A stretch of DNA of 64,000 nucleotides, taken from Beijerinckia indica subsp. indica ATCC 9039 (lineage in GTDB: Bacteria > Pseudomonadota > Alphaproteobacteria > Rhizobiales > Beijerinckiaceae). The stretch is from assembly GCF_000019845.1 (NCBI RefSeq), contig NC_010581.1:2919501-2983500 (forward strand), given 5' to 3'. Below, piece by piece: positions 1 through 9,195 of the stretch; the stretch's first letter is position 1; each line of letters opens with the position of its first letter. The notes below the pieces were generated by a model. It saw only the letters and a list, made by a program, of their open reading frames with translations, ran no database searches and had not been told where the DNA came from. Position numbers and translations under genes: made by a program.

Positions 1-230
1 GACTCATGCAAAGCCTCCGTCCCGTCATTGCGCGGGCTACACCTTAACCAGTCAGACTCAGCAAGAGCTGTGTCAGCAATGACTTACGATCCATCCGAAA
101 CTTGACATGAGAAAATCCTATAAATACTATATAAATAATTTATTATACTGAAGAAGCTATTCCTGGCTCGGCTAGCAACGGAGACCTGCTGGCCCATAAG
201 CAGTTCACGAAACACAGACGGAATGACGAA
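1..230. other. Leader region of the first monooxygenase gene
   Basis: No gene is recognised here. The stretch from about 118 to 150 is very AT-rich (tataaatactatataaat) and could carry the promoter for the downstream flavin monooxygenase. No clear operator palindrome was seen. Confidence 0.3.
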
Positions 231-1598
231 ATGAGCGAAAGGCAGCTTCGCATCAATGTCAACGTGATCACGTCCGGATCGCATCCTGGCGCCTGGAGAG
301 CTCCAGAAGGTCATCGCTTTGGTTTCGTGGATGTCGATCATTATCAACAAGCGGCCCGTATCGCCGAGCGCGGTCTTCTGGATGCCGTCTTCCTCGCCGA
401 TCAAGTCTCCATGGCGCCGGATATCGGATCGGGGCCTGGATGGGGCATCATGGATCCGGTCGTAACCGTCGGCGCCATGGCTGCTGTCACCCAATGGATC
501 GGCTTTATCGCGACCGCCTCGACCACGTTCAACCATCCCTACAATATAGCGCGGACGTTTGCTTCGCTCGATCATGTTACACGCGGACGGATCGGCTTGA
601 ACCTCGTCACGACGATGGCCGATGAGGCAGCCTCCAATTTCGGACTGTCAATATTACCTGTTCGCGATGATCGCTATACACGCGCCGCAGAATTCGCGGA
701 TGTCGCCATTGCTTTATGGGATAGCTGGGAAGATCTCGCACTCGTCGCGGATCAAACGACAGGTATCTTCGCGGATATGAGCCGCATCCATAAGATCAAC
801 CATGTCGGACCGAATTTTTCCGTGGCCGGGCCGTTGCAGGTGCCGCGTTCCCCACAGGGACGACCTTTGCTCGTTCAGGCCGGCGGCTCGCACCAAGGTC
901 GCGATCTCGCGGCCCGCTATGCCGATGCCATATTCAGCGCCTCACATTTGATCGACGAAGGCCGAACTTATTATGCCGATATCAAGGAACGCGCGCGTCG
1001 TTTTGGCCGCGATCCGGATTCGATCGCTGTTCTCCCCGGTCTGTCCCTGATCATCGGCGGAACCGAGGCGGAGGCCAAGGCACGCAAAAAAGAACTCGAT
1101 GAATTGGCGGGACTGAGCGACCAACGTCTGTTGCGGCTTTTCGCCAATCGCGTGGGTCTTGAACCGGAAGAGATTGAGATCGACCGGCCTTTCCCCGCCG
1201 AACATTTGAACAGGCTCTCGCTGCATCCTCGCTCACACGGATTTGCCGATGCGATTCTCGCTTTAGCCAAGGATAGGACGATGACCGTTCGGGAATTGAT
1301 CGATCACGGTGTCGGGCACAGGCGCGTCGTCGGTTCTCCCGAGCAGGTTGCCGATACGATGGAGGAATGGTTCAAGGGCAGAGCGGCCGACGGGTTCAAT
1401 ATCATGTGCGACATCTTCCCCTCGGGCCTTGAGGCCTTCGTCGATCATGTGATCCCCATCCTGCAACGTCGTGGTCTGTCCCGTCGCGAATATAGCGGAA
1501 AGACGCTACGCGACCATTATGGTTTGCCCCGCCCTGCGAGTATTTACGAAACACCACTCACCAAGGGGGTGGATCATCTGCATCGAGCCGCTTCATAA
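231..1598 (+). CDS. LLM-class flavin-dependent monooxygenase, NtaA/SnaA/DszA family
   Basis: Predicted 455-residue FMNH2-dependent monooxygenase of the bacterial luciferase-like superfamily, in the NtaA/SnaA/SoxA/DszA branch that oxidises N- or S-containing organic compounds using reduced flavin from a separate reductase. Family hallmarks are visible: LDAVFLADQ near residue 50, the TASTTFNHPYNIAR block near residue 95, the SLDHVTRGRIGLNLVTT block, IPRSPQGRP-like VPRSPQGRPLLVQAG near residue 205, and the C-terminal DHYGLPRP signature. Length is normal for the family. The ATG at 231 follows a weak purine-rich site (gacgga). A paralogue lies at 12887-14230 with the same signatures. No flavin reductase gene is adjacent, and the substrate cannot be told from sequence. 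An IS481 relic begins right after the stop codon, so any downstream operon partner has been lost or never existed. Confidence 0.9.
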   Translation: MSERQLRINVNVITSGSHPGAWRAPEGHRFGFVDVDHYQQAARIAERGLLDAVFLADQVSMAPDIGSGPGWGIMDPVVTVGAMAAVTQWIGFIATASTTFNHPYNIARTFASLDHVTRGRIGLNLVTTMADEAASNFGLSILPVRDDRYTRAAEFADVAIALWDSWEDLALVADQTTGIFADMSRIHKINHVGPNFSVAGPLQVPRSPQGRPLLVQAGGSHQGRDLAARYADAIFSASHLIDEGRTYYADIKERARRFGRDPDSIAVLPGLSLIIGGTEAEAKARKKELDELAGLSDQRLLRLFANRVGLEPEEIEIDRPFPAEHLNRLSLHPRSHGFADAILALAKDRTMTVRELIDHGVGHRRVVGSPEQVADTMEEWFKGRAADGFNIMCDIFPSGLEAFVDHVIPILQRRGLSRREYSGKTLRDHYGLPRPASIYETPLTKGVDHLHRAAS

Positions 1599-1627
1599 AA
1601 GCGGCCGGCTTTGGATTTGATGCTAGG

Positions 1628-2285
1628 TGTTTGATCCCGGGCTTTGATGGTGCATTCTTATCCCGAGACTGGAAGGATGCGCTATGGGACAAGTTCTGCA
1701 CGGGTGCGCCACCACGACGGAGGCGGTCCGTCGAGCGATACAAAATAGTCAAGAGAGCCTGAGAGCGCTCGCCAAGCGCTATGGCATCAATCAGAAGACT
1801 GTCGCCAAGTGGAAAATGCGGAAGACTGTCACCGATCTCCCAACCGGCCCGAAAGATGCCAAGTCGACCGTCCTCTCGATTGAAGACGAGGCGATCATCG
1901 TCGCCTTCCGCAAGCACACCCTGCTGCCGCTCGATGATTGCCTTTACGCTCTGCAGGCCACAATCCCGCACCTGACGCGATCATCGCTGCACCGCTGCCT
2001 GCAGCGCCACGGCATCAGCCGGCTGCCTGATGTCGAAGACGGCAAGCCCGCGAAGCAAAAGTTCAAGACCTATCCGATCGGCTTCTTCCACATCGATATC
2101 GCCGAAGTCCAGACCGCCGAGGGCAAGCTTTATCTCTATGTCGCCATCAAGACCCTGAAAGGCCTGCCCCCTACGAGTTCATCTGCAAAATCTGGACAGA
2201 GGACCAAAATCGATTCAAACTCAATCCGCTCCATCACATGCCGGGACTAAACAACTAGCAAAGCATAAAACCACGGACACAAACG
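1628..2285 (+). mobile_element. Internally deleted IS481-family element
   Basis: The element starts near tgtttgatcccgggctttga. The same end is repeated at about 15381, which fixes the left boundary. It carries one transposase frame that is intact at the N-terminus and again at the extreme C-terminus, with the catalytic middle missing. The right boundary is approximate; no clear terminal inverted repeat was found there. Confidence 0.75.
1684..2250 (+). pseudogene. IS481 transposase, deleted derivative
   Basis: The N-terminal part (MGQVLHGCATTTEAVRRAIQ..., then the HTH-like ESLRALAKRYGINQKTVAKW) and the start of the rve catalytic core (FFHIDIAEVQTAEGKLYLYVAI) are typical of IS481-type integrases. 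After codon ~160 the frame jumps. The sequence from 2170 to 2250 read in another frame gives PPYEFICKIWTEDQNRF and then LNPLHHMPGLNN-stop, which is the normal C-terminus of these transposases. About 100-150 codons including most of the DDE core have therefore been lost by an internal deletion that also shifted the frame. Not functional. Confidence 0.85.
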
Positions 2286-2332
2286 CTTCCATGTGTTCGT
2301 ATACAAAATTTACGATGCGCCTGAATCGCTCA

Positions 2333-2905
2333 TCACGCCAGCAGATCCTCGAAGATCAGGGCAAAAAAATCATCGAAAGGTTGGTGGATTTTGGCGATTC
2401 GTGCACGCATGAGAGTGCCCTGCCAAGCACAGATCATGAAACGCGCCAGACGTTCAGGGTCCTTGGCCTGCGAGAGCTTTCCGTCGATTTGCGCCTGACG
2501 CAATAGGGAGGTGATGGCGGTGCTCCATCGCGTCATGGCGTGATCCAAGGCGGTGCGCATATCTGGATAATGGTCTGCCATTTCCGAAGTAAAATTGGCG
2601 ATCATGCATCCGCGCGCAAAATCCAAATCCTTATTTCGCTCTATGAGATATTCGAAATGCGCGCGCAATCGCTCGAGTGGTGGCCTATCACCCTCGAAGA
2701 GCATACCGACACGAACTGCGTCGACATAACGCTGCAACACTTCGAGAGCCAGAGCCTCTTTGGTTTTGAAATGATTGTAGAATGATCCCTTGGGTGCACC
2801 GGCGGCGTCGGTGATGTCCTGGACGCTGCATCCAAGGAAACCTTGCTCATGAAAACATTCCAGGGCCGCGTCGATGATCTTTTCACGCAGACTGGGTCGA
2901 GCCAT
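2333..2905 (-). CDS. TetR/AcrR family transcriptional regulator
   Basis: A 190-residue TetR-type repressor. The N-terminal HTH is clear (EKIIDAALECFHEQGF, then VQDITDAAGAPKGSFYNHF, KTKEALALEVL). The C-terminal TetR_C domain (RGCMIANFTSEMADHYPDM ... MICAWQGTLMRARI) matches the NemR/YxaF-like group that senses electrophiles or small hydrophobic molecules. The ATG at 2905 is preferred over one at 2953 because AAGGAAGGAAG lies just in front of it. A TGACTGGTCATATT site overlaps its leader at 2928-2942, and a perfect palindrome with the same half-sites lies before the next minus-strand gene at 3453-3470. It therefore probably represses itself and the small secreted protein. Confidence 0.88.
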   Translation of the reverse strand: MARPSLREKIIDAALECFHEQGFLGCSVQDITDAAGAPKGSFYNHFKTKEALALEVLQRYVDAVRVGMLFEGDRPPLERLRAHFEYLIERNKDLDFARGCMIANFTSEMADHYPDMRTALDHAMTRWSTAITSLLRQAQIDGKLSQAKDPERLARFMICAWQGTLMRARIAKIHQPFDDFFALIFEDLLA

Positions 2906-2927
2906 CCCGCTTCCTTCCTTATTTATC

Positions 2928-2942
2928 TGACTGGTCATATTA
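2928..2942. promoter_or_regulatory. Probable TetR operator (half-matching copy)
   Basis: The sequence tgactggtcatatta shares 13 of 14 bases with the perfect palindrome at 3453-3470. It lies 23-37 bases upstream of the TetR start codon, as expected for an autoregulatory site. Confidence 0.55.
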
Positions 2943-3067
2943 AATAGAAGCATTTTTCGGGATGATCAAGCATCAGTCAGGCGCCTTTTTCCGATGCAAT
3001 GTTTGCTTCACTGTTCTCGATGCAGTCCGTGAGCTTTTCGTGAGCGGGTGATCCCTGATCCAAGAGA

Positions 3068-3403
3068 TCACTGGGACCATTTATCATAGACAGACGAATA
3101 ATCATCCACATGCGCGAAATAGCGCAATGCCCTTTCTCTTGCTGCGTCAGCCCGTTCGCGACCCTGCCGTGTGGCAGAATGGGCAGACCGGCCCTCGCTC
3201 ACCGCATCGGTGTTCGAGCTATGGCGTCCATCCACGATGAACTCGCCGGAATCGCTGCGCGGGGAACGGATGAAAATCTTACCACCCAGTTCAGCGGCGC
3301 GTACAGCCAGCGCATCATAATGCTCCTGCGCCGTGGCGATCTGGGGCGCTGCGGTGGCAATGAAGAGAGAAGAGACGAGAAGAATAGAGCGGGGGTAGTT
3401 CAT
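3068..3403 (-). CDS. Small secreted protein of unknown function
   Basis: Encodes 111 residues. The N-terminus (MNYPRSILLVSSLFIATAAPQIATAQ) is a standard Sec signal peptide with an A-x-A-like cleavage site near residue 25, leaving about 86 periplasmic residues rich in Arg, Ser and Asp. An AAGGA ribosome site precedes the ATG. I do not recognise the mature domain. The perfect palindrome at 3453-3470 sits about 50 bases upstream of the start, so expression is probably controlled by the TetR protein encoded next to it (2333-2905). Confidence 0.55.
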   Translation of the reverse strand: MNYPRSILLVSSLFIATAAPQIATAQEHYDALAVRAAELGGKIFIRSPRSDSGEFIVDGRHSSNTDAVSEGRSAHSATRQGRERADAARERALRYFAHVDDYSSVYDKWSQ

Positions 3404-3452
3404 GGTCGAAATCCTTCTTTGTGACGAAGCGGGACGCTTCGTTCTGAATATT

Positions 3453-3470
3453 AATATGACCGGTCATATT
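3453..3470. promoter_or_regulatory. Perfect 18-bp palindromic TetR operator
   Basis: AATATGACCGGTCATATT is a perfect inverted repeat. It lies upstream of the secreted-protein gene, and its right half recurs in front of the TetR gene. The symmetry and the shared half-site make it the most likely binding site of that TetR protein. Confidence 0.7.
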
Positions 3471-3624
3471 GATATTGTCAAGCGGGTTCTGCCTGATGCA
3501 GAATTTTAGAGACCTCGAAGTCTGGTTACGGGACATCATTGGGATCAAATACATCAAGCCATTGCTGGGCATGCATCGCGATGAGAAGGCGGAGCCACGT
3601 AGTACCGACTGCATTTCTGCCTGA

Positions 3625-4908
3625 TCAGTGTCGACCCAAGGGGTGAAGTCCATATCGACAGAACAGGGTGCTGGCGTTGACGCCTCCAAAGCCAAAGCCA
3701 TTGGAGATAGCGTAATCCATACGCATCGGCCGGGCTTTATTCGCCACGAAGTCGATTCCCGCGCCCACCGGATCTGGTGCATCTAAATTGAGTGTGGGTG
3801 GAGCGATTTGATTCCGGAGCGCCAGAATCGTGAAGATGGCCTCCAGTCCGCCAGCCGCTCCTAGCAGATGTCCAGTTGCTGATTTTGTGCTGCTGACCGC
3901 AATTCCACCATCTGCTCCAAAAACGGATTTGATCGCGGCCATCTCACTCTTGTCGCCCAGTTGCGTCGAGGTTGCATGGGCGTTCAAATGTTGAATGTCC
4001 GATGGGGAGATCCCAGCCTGAGCGATCGCCTGTTGCATGGCCCGTTGCGCCCCTTCTCCATCCTCTGGTCCGGATGTGATGTGGTAGGCATCAGCGGTCG
4101 TCCCGTAACCGACCAATTCGGCCAATGGCAGCGCCTTGCGCGCGAGGGCATGATCAAGCGCTTCAATCACCAAAATGCCGGCGCCTTCGCCCATGACGAA
4201 GCCATCGCGCGAGATATCGAACGGCCGAGAGGCCTGCGCGGGCATGTCATTGAAACGGGTCGCCAGAGCACGCGCCGCGGCGAAGCCGCCGAGACTGACG
4301 CTATCGATGCAAGCTTCAGTGCCACCGCAGACAGCAACATCGGCTTCCCCTCCGCGAATGAGTCGCGCAGCGTCGCCGATCGCCTGCACACCGGCCGCGC
4401 AAGCCGTCACTGGCGCCCCGATTGGTCCCTTGAAACCGAAGCGGATCGAAATATGCCCGGCCGCGAGGTTTACGAGGAACGACGGGATCGTGAAGGGGGA
4501 GAGCCGCCTCACACCATGCCGCTCCACTGTTCGCACGGCCTCGGTGATCGCCGGAAAACCACCGATGCCGGAGGCAATGATGGTCGCGGTCCGCTGCTGC
4601 TCTTCGGCCGAGCGGGGCTCCCAGCCCGCTTGCGCCAGCGCTTCCTTCGCGGCCGCAAGGCCGAAAAGGATGAAGCGGTCCATCTTCCGTTGTTCCTTCG
4701 GCAGAACGACGGCATGAGGGTCCAAACCAGCCGTGTCGTCTGTATGCGACGGGACCATCCCACCGATCTTGACCGGAAGGTCCGCTACGATTTCTTTCGG
4801 CAGGCACCGAATACCGGACTGGCCTGCCAGAAGCCGTGACCAGCTTGCCTCCACACCGGCAGCGAGGGGGCTGACTGCGCCCATGCCTGTGATAACAATA
4901 CGTCTCAT
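3625..4908 (-). CDS. fabF: Beta-ketoacyl-ACP synthase II (FabF-like) in an efflux operon
   Basis: A full-length 427-residue condensing enzyme that would extend acyl-ACP with malonyl-ACP in fatty-acid synthesis. The catalytic triad is intact: Cys170 (VTACAAG), His311 (NAHATST) and His347 (SATGHLLGAAG). The GFGFGGVNAS motif lies near the C-terminus. A GAGG ribosome site precedes ATG 4908. The gene follows the RND pump gene by only 22 bases on the same strand, so it is almost certainly co-transcribed with the pump and its fusion protein. No acyl carrier protein or other fab gene is nearby, which suggests an accessory copy rather than the housekeeping enzyme. It may provide a drug-insensitive target or alter membrane lipids when the pump is induced; both roles are inferred. 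Confidence 0.92.
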   Translation of the reverse strand: MRRIVITGMGAVSPLAAGVEASWSRLLAGQSGIRCLPKEIVADLPVKIGGMVPSHTDDTAGLDPHAVVLPKEQRKMDRFILFGLAAAKEALAQAGWEPRSAEEQQRTATIIASGIGGFPAITEAVRTVERHGVRRLSPFTIPSFLVNLAAGHISIRFGFKGPIGAPVTACAAGVQAIGDAARLIRGGEADVAVCGGTEACIDSVSLGGFAAARALATRFNDMPAQASRPFDISRDGFVMGEGAGILVIEALDHALARKALPLAELVGYGTTADAYHITSGPEDGEGAQRAMQQAIAQAGISPSDIQHLNAHATSTQLGDKSEMAAIKSVFGADGGIAVSSTKSATGHLLGAAGGLEAIFTILALRNQIAPPTLNLDAPDPVGAGIDFVANKARPMRMDYAISNGFGFGGVNASTLFCRYGLHPLGRH

Positions 4909-4930
4909 TGGTCGCCTCGATTTTTTGTTT

Positions 4931-7900
4931 TTATTCAGCAGCCATCGCGTGATGGCTGGGCACTCCGGCGACGGCTTGCCCCGCGTGAAATTGTGCCGCT
5001 GCGCTTGGCTTGATCCGGAACCATGCGACGTACAGCGCAGGTAAGAACAGCAGAATCAACACAGTACCAACTGCAGTACCGCCAATCAGCGTGTAGGCCA
5101 TCGAGCCCCAGAATACGGAATGGGTGAGCGGAATGAAGGCGAGCACTGCGGCCAGCGCCGTCAGCATGACGGGCCGCGTGCGCTGCACGGTGGCTTCAAT
5201 AACGGCGTGATAGTCGTCGAGACCCGCAGCCTGATTTTCCTTGATCTGTTCGGTCAGGATCAGCGTGTTGCGCATCAGGATGCCGGCGAGTCCGATAAGA
5301 CCCAGGATGGCGTTGAAACCGAAAGGCTGGTTGAAGATCAGCAGCATCGGGACCACGCCGACGAGACCGAGGGGGCCCGTCAACATCACCATCGCCATGG
5401 TCGAGAATGAACGGACCTGCAACATGATGAAGATCAACATGGCGGCGAGCATGGCTGGGAAGACTTTCCCGAGCGCAATGTTGGCCTTGGTCGCCTCCTC
5501 GATGGAGCCGCCCATCTCGATGCTATAGCCGGCTGGCAGGGTAGCGATCAGCGGCTGGAGCGCCGTCATGATCTGCTTGGAGATTTCAGGAGGCTGGGTC
5601 GCTTCATTGATGTCCGAGCGGATCGTGATCGTGGGTATCCTGTCCCGCCGCTTCATGATCGGCTCTTCCTGCCGGATTTCCGAATGGCCGATCTGGTCGA
5701 GCGGAATGCGATGGCCGCCGCGGCTTGTCAGCGAGAAATCCGCCAGCTTGGCCGGATCCAGGCGCTCGCCGCCGGCGCTGCGGGCGACGACAGCCACGTT
5801 GCGAATGTTTTCCCGGACCTGCGTGACGGTGACCCCGGTGAGAAGGAACTGGAGTTGCTGTGCGGCCTCGGCTGGCGAGAGACCGATGAGATTCAACCGA
5901 TCCTGATCCGGAATGAAGCGGAGCACGGGCGCGCGGTTGCCCCAGTCGCGGTTGGCCAGCCTTACGTCTGGAACATTACGCATGATCTCAAGGGCTTTTT
6001 CAGAGATGTCATACAGCTTGGCCGGATCGGGCCCCATGAGGCGGAATTCGACGGGAAATGGCGTGTAGGGTCCGAACACGAGTTGCGTGACGCGTACATA
6101 GGCTTCAGGCGCGAGCCCATCCGACACAGCTTCACGCAGCCGGTGTTTCAGGTCCTCGCGCGCCTCGGCATCCGTCGTGAGCACGACGATCTTCGCAAAG
6201 GAGGGATCCGGCAATTCCGGTGACATTGCCAGAAAGAAACGGGGCGCGCCTTGGCCGATATAGCTCGTGACGATCTTCGCTTCGGTCTGCTGTTGCAGCC
6301 AGCGTTCGATCTTCTCGACAGCATTGGTGGTCGTTTCGATACTGGTCCCTTCCGGCAGGCGGACTTCGACGAGCACTTCTGGCCGGTCGGAGGTCGGGAA
6401 GAATTGCTGCTTGAGGGCACCCATCCCGACGACAGCCGACAGGAAAGCAATGCCGACGGCAACACAGGTCAAGATTTTGTAACGGACGGTGAAGGTGATG
6501 AGCTTCCGCAGCCGCCGATAATTCGGCGTGTCGTAGATCGCCTGGTGACCGCCCTCGATCGGCTTGATCGTCGGCAGCATCTTGACGCCGAGATAGGGCG
6601 TGAAAATCACCGCCACCAGCCAGGAGACGATCAGAGCGAAGCCGACGACCCAGAAGATGTTGCCCGCATATTCGCCGGCGGTCGAACGGGCGAAGCCGAC
6701 GGGCAGGAACCCGGCCACGGTCACGAGCGTGCCAGACAGCATCGGAGCCGCCGTGTGGCTCCAAGCATAGGCCGCCGCCTTGATGCGATCCATGCCCTCT
6801 TCCATCTTCACGAGCATGACCTCGATGGCGATGATGGCATCGTCCACAAGCAGGCCGAGCGCGAGAATGAGGGCACCGAGCGTGATGCGGTCGAAGAAGC
6901 GGCCAGTTTCCAGCATGATGAGGAAGACGACGGCAAGTGTCAGGGGGACCGCTGCTGCCACGACGATGCCGACACGCCAACCGAGGCTCACCAAGCTGAC
7001 CAGTAAGACCACGCCAAGCGCCATGACAAATTTCAGCATGAATTCGCCGACCGCCGAGGCGATGTTCACGGCCTGGTCGGTCACCTTGGCGAGGGTCATG
7101 CCGAGAGGAAGCGTCCGCGCGATAGCCGCTGATCGGTTCTCAAGCGCTTTACCAAGGTCGAGACCGTTCCAGCCCGCCTGCATGACGACCGAAAGCATGA
7201 TGGCCGGTTCGCCTTCATGACGGATAAGGAAGGTGGGCGGGTCCTCGTATCCGCGACGGATTTCCGCGATATCGGAAAGTTTCAGCGTCCGTCCGCCGGC
7301 AACGATCGGCGTATCCGCGATCGTCTGGAGGCTATCGTAGGCACCGTCAAGGCGGATAAAAACTTGCGGGCCGCGCGTATCGATCGAGCCCGCCGGTGTG
7401 ACATTGTTCTGACGCTGCAAGGCCGAGGAAATATCCTGTGCCGACACGCCGAGCGTTGCCAGCTTCGCATAGGAAAACTCGACGAAGATCTGTTCGGGGC
7501 GCTCGCCGAGGATGTTGATCTTCTTGACGCCGGGGACATGCAGAAGATCCTGGCGGATGACCTCTGCCTGACGCACGAGTTCGCGCATTGGCATGCCCTT
7601 GGCCTTCAGCGCATAAAGAGCAAAGGCCACGTCCGAATATTCGTCGTTGACGTAGGGACCAAAGACACCGGGAGGAAGATTGCGCGCTTCGTCGCCAAGT
7701 TTCTTGCGCGCCTGATAGAATTCCTCCTGAACCTCAGAAGGGGGCGTACTGTCCTTGAGCGTGACCGTCAGAAAGGCGTAGCCTGGCCGTGTCATCGTCT
7801 CGACACGGTCGTACCAAGTCAGTTCCTGGATCCGCTTTTCGAGCGGTTCGGCAACGAGCTCCTGCATTTCGCGAGCGGTCGCACCTGGCCACACGGTGGT

Positions 7901-8047
7901 GACCGTCAGGGTCTTGACGGTAAAGGCAGGGTCTTCCGCGCGTCCAAGCAGGACAAAAGCCAAGGCGCCGGCGCTCGCGAGAAGCATAATGAAGAACAAG
8001 GTGACGGCTCGCTCACGTACGGCGACGGCGGAAAGATTGAAGCTCAT
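4931..8047 (-). CDS. RND family efflux pump, inner-membrane transporter
   Basis: A 1038-residue AcrB/HAE1-type proton-driven exporter. It has the expected architecture: a first membrane helix at residues ~10-30, two large periplasmic loops, and two bundles of membrane helices, with the GALILALGLLVDDAIIAIE motif (TM4 proton-relay aspartates) near residue 385 and GLIGLAGILMRNTLI in the C-terminal half. ATG 8047 overlaps the stop of the membrane-fusion gene (TGATG), showing translational coupling; a TTG three bases earlier is an alternative start. The N-terminal AEDPAFTVKTLTVTTVWPGA matches the solvent/biocide-type branch. No outer-membrane channel gene is nearby, so the pump must recruit a TolC-like protein encoded elsewhere. 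Confidence 0.95.
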   Translation of the reverse strand: MSFNLSAVAVRERAVTLFFIMLLASAGALAFVLLGRAEDPAFTVKTLTVTTVWPGATAREMQELVAEPLEKRIQELTWYDRVETMTRPGYAFLTVTLKDSTPPSEVQEEFYQARKKLGDEARNLPPGVFGPYVNDEYSDVAFALYALKAKGMPMRELVRQAEVIRQDLLHVPGVKKINILGERPEQIFVEFSYAKLATLGVSAQDISSALQRQNNVTPAGSIDTRGPQVFIRLDGAYDSLQTIADTPIVAGGRTLKLSDIAEIRRGYEDPPTFLIRHEGEPAIMLSVVMQAGWNGLDLGKALENRSAAIARTLPLGMTLAKVTDQAVNIASAVGEFMLKFVMALGVVLLVSLVSLGWRVGIVVAAAVPLTLAVVFLIMLETGRFFDRITLGALILALGLLVDDAIIAIEVMLVKMEEGMDRIKAAAYAWSHTAAPMLSGTLVTVAGFLPVGFARSTAGEYAGNIFWVVGFALIVSWLVAVIFTPYLGVKMLPTIKPIEGGHQAIYDTPNYRRLRKLITFTVRYKILTCVAVGIAFLSAVVGMGALKQQFFPTSDRPEVLVEVRLPEGTSIETTTNAVEKIERWLQQQTEAKIVTSYIGQGAPRFFLAMSPELPDPSFAKIVVLTTDAEAREDLKHRLREAVSDGLAPEAYVRVTQLVFGPYTPFPVEFRLMGPDPAKLYDISEKALEIMRNVPDVRLANRDWGNRAPVLRFIPDQDRLNLIGLSPAEAAQQLQFLLTGVTVTQVRENIRNVAVVARSAGGERLDPAKLADFSLTSRGGHRIPLDQIGHSEIRQEEPIMKRRDRIPTITIRSDINEATQPPEISKQIMTALQPLIATLPAGYSIEMGGSIEEATKANIALGKVFPAMLAAMLIFIMLQVRSFSTMAMVMLTGPLGLVGVVPMLLIFNQPFGFNAILGLIGLAGILMRNTLILTEQIKENQAAGLDDYHAVIEATVQRTRPVMLTALAAVLAFIPLTHSVFWGSMAYTLIGGTAVGTVLILLFLPALYVAWFRIKPSAAAQFHAGQAVAGVPSHHAMAAE

Positions 8048-9162
8048 CAATAACCCTCCTTCTCGACAGAGGTCCTGATGCTGTCGCCGTCATGCAGCAG
8101 ATGAGCGCCAAGGGACACAATCGACTCCCCAGCCTGAAGCCCGGAGACCACGGCGGTTTCCTCGCCCAGCCGGTGAATGGTGATCGGCTTGAAGCGGACG
8201 GTGGATGAAGCTTGATCCACGACCCAGACTCCGATCTTGTTGCCATCATCGAAGACAGCCCCCACGGGCACTTCGACTCCGGGCGCATTTCCGTCATTCG
8301 CTACTCTGATCGTGACGGTCGCTCCGAGCGGAGCCAGGGCAGCGTCACCCTCGAGCACATAGCGCGCTTCATAGGTGCGCGTCTGTGGATCGGCCGTGTC
8401 GGACAATTGCCGTAGCCGCGCTGACCAGCGCCGCTGCCCTGTGCCATAGATACTTGCTTCCGCCGTCGTGCCGATCGCCGGGTGCATGGTTTCGGGAAGA
8501 GCGACAATGGCCTCGCGAGGTCCCGCATGAGCAAGCCGCACCACGGTCTGCCCGGCGGCGACGACCTGTCCCGGTTCCCCCAATGTCTCCATCACTGTCC
8601 CGTCGGCATCTGCTTTCAGGACCGAATAGGTTGCCTCGTTTTCCGCAACCCGCGCTTCTGCCTCCGCCGCAGCAAGTTGCGCCGTCGTCGTATCCAGGGC
8701 GGCCTTTGCAATTTCGTAGCGCTGCCTTGGCGTATAGCCGGTCGCGACCAGGGAGGCATATCGCTTCTCGTCGGCGCTCACCTGAATCAAGGCAGCGCGC
8801 GCGGCGGCAACAGCGTTTTGCTTGGCCACCATGGCGAGGTGCAGATCGTTCTCGTCGATCCGCATGAGGGGTTGTCCAGCTTTCACCTGCTGGCCGGTAT
8901 CCACGAGACGCTCGATGATCTTGCCGGGCACGCGAAAACCGAGATTGCTTTGCACCCGCGCGGCAATCGTCCCGGTGAAGCCACGTTGGGAGAGGCCGGC
9001 ATGCACGGTTTCGGTGACTTTGACGAGTGGTGATGCCGTTCGGGGATCGTTGTCAACGGACGGATGCGCTGACCCTGAGGCAAAGGAGAAGGTCGCCGCG
9101 CCAGCCGCGGCCAGAATGACGGCGCCGGAACCAAGACCTAAAAGGAGACGTGTATGTTTCAT
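8047..9162 (-). CDS. Efflux RND periplasmic adaptor subunit (HlyD/AcrA family)
   Basis: A 371-residue membrane fusion protein that would link the RND transporter to an outer-membrane channel. It shows an N-terminal signal anchor (LLLGLGSGAVILAAAGAATFSFA), the biotinyl-lipoyl-like half domains (VPGKIIERLVDTGQQVKAGQPLMRIDENDL near residue 75 and ADGTVMETLGEPGQVVAAGQ near residue 190), a coiled-coil hairpin rich in Ala/Glu between them, and a C-terminal beta-barrel. No lipobox cysteine is seen at the signal. It is the first gene of the pump-fabF operon. Its start is preceded by GAGG and by the double palindrome at 9196-9242. Confidence 0.93.
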   Translation of the reverse strand: MKHTRLLLGLGSGAVILAAAGAATFSFASGSAHPSVDNDPRTASPLVKVTETVHAGLSQRGFTGTIAARVQSNLGFRVPGKIIERLVDTGQQVKAGQPLMRIDENDLHLAMVAKQNAVAAARAALIQVSADEKRYASLVATGYTPRQRYEIAKAALDTTTAQLAAAEAEARVAENEATYSVLKADADGTVMETLGEPGQVVAAGQTVVRLAHAGPREAIVALPETMHPAIGTTAEASIYGTGQRRWSARLRQLSDTADPQTRTYEARYVLEGDAALAPLGATVTIRVANDGNAPGVEVPVGAVFDDGNKIGVWVVDQASSTVRFKPITIHRLGEETAVVSGLQAGESIVSLGAHLLHDGDSIRTSVEKEGY

Positions 9163-9195
9163 GGCGGGGTACCTCGGTCATTGAGGCATAAAAAT

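Noticed and set aside
7217..8053. Long plus-strand open frames over the RND and FabF genes
   Set aside because: They are antisense to well-conserved proteins, show no domains and no ribosome sites; a product of high GC and codon bias.
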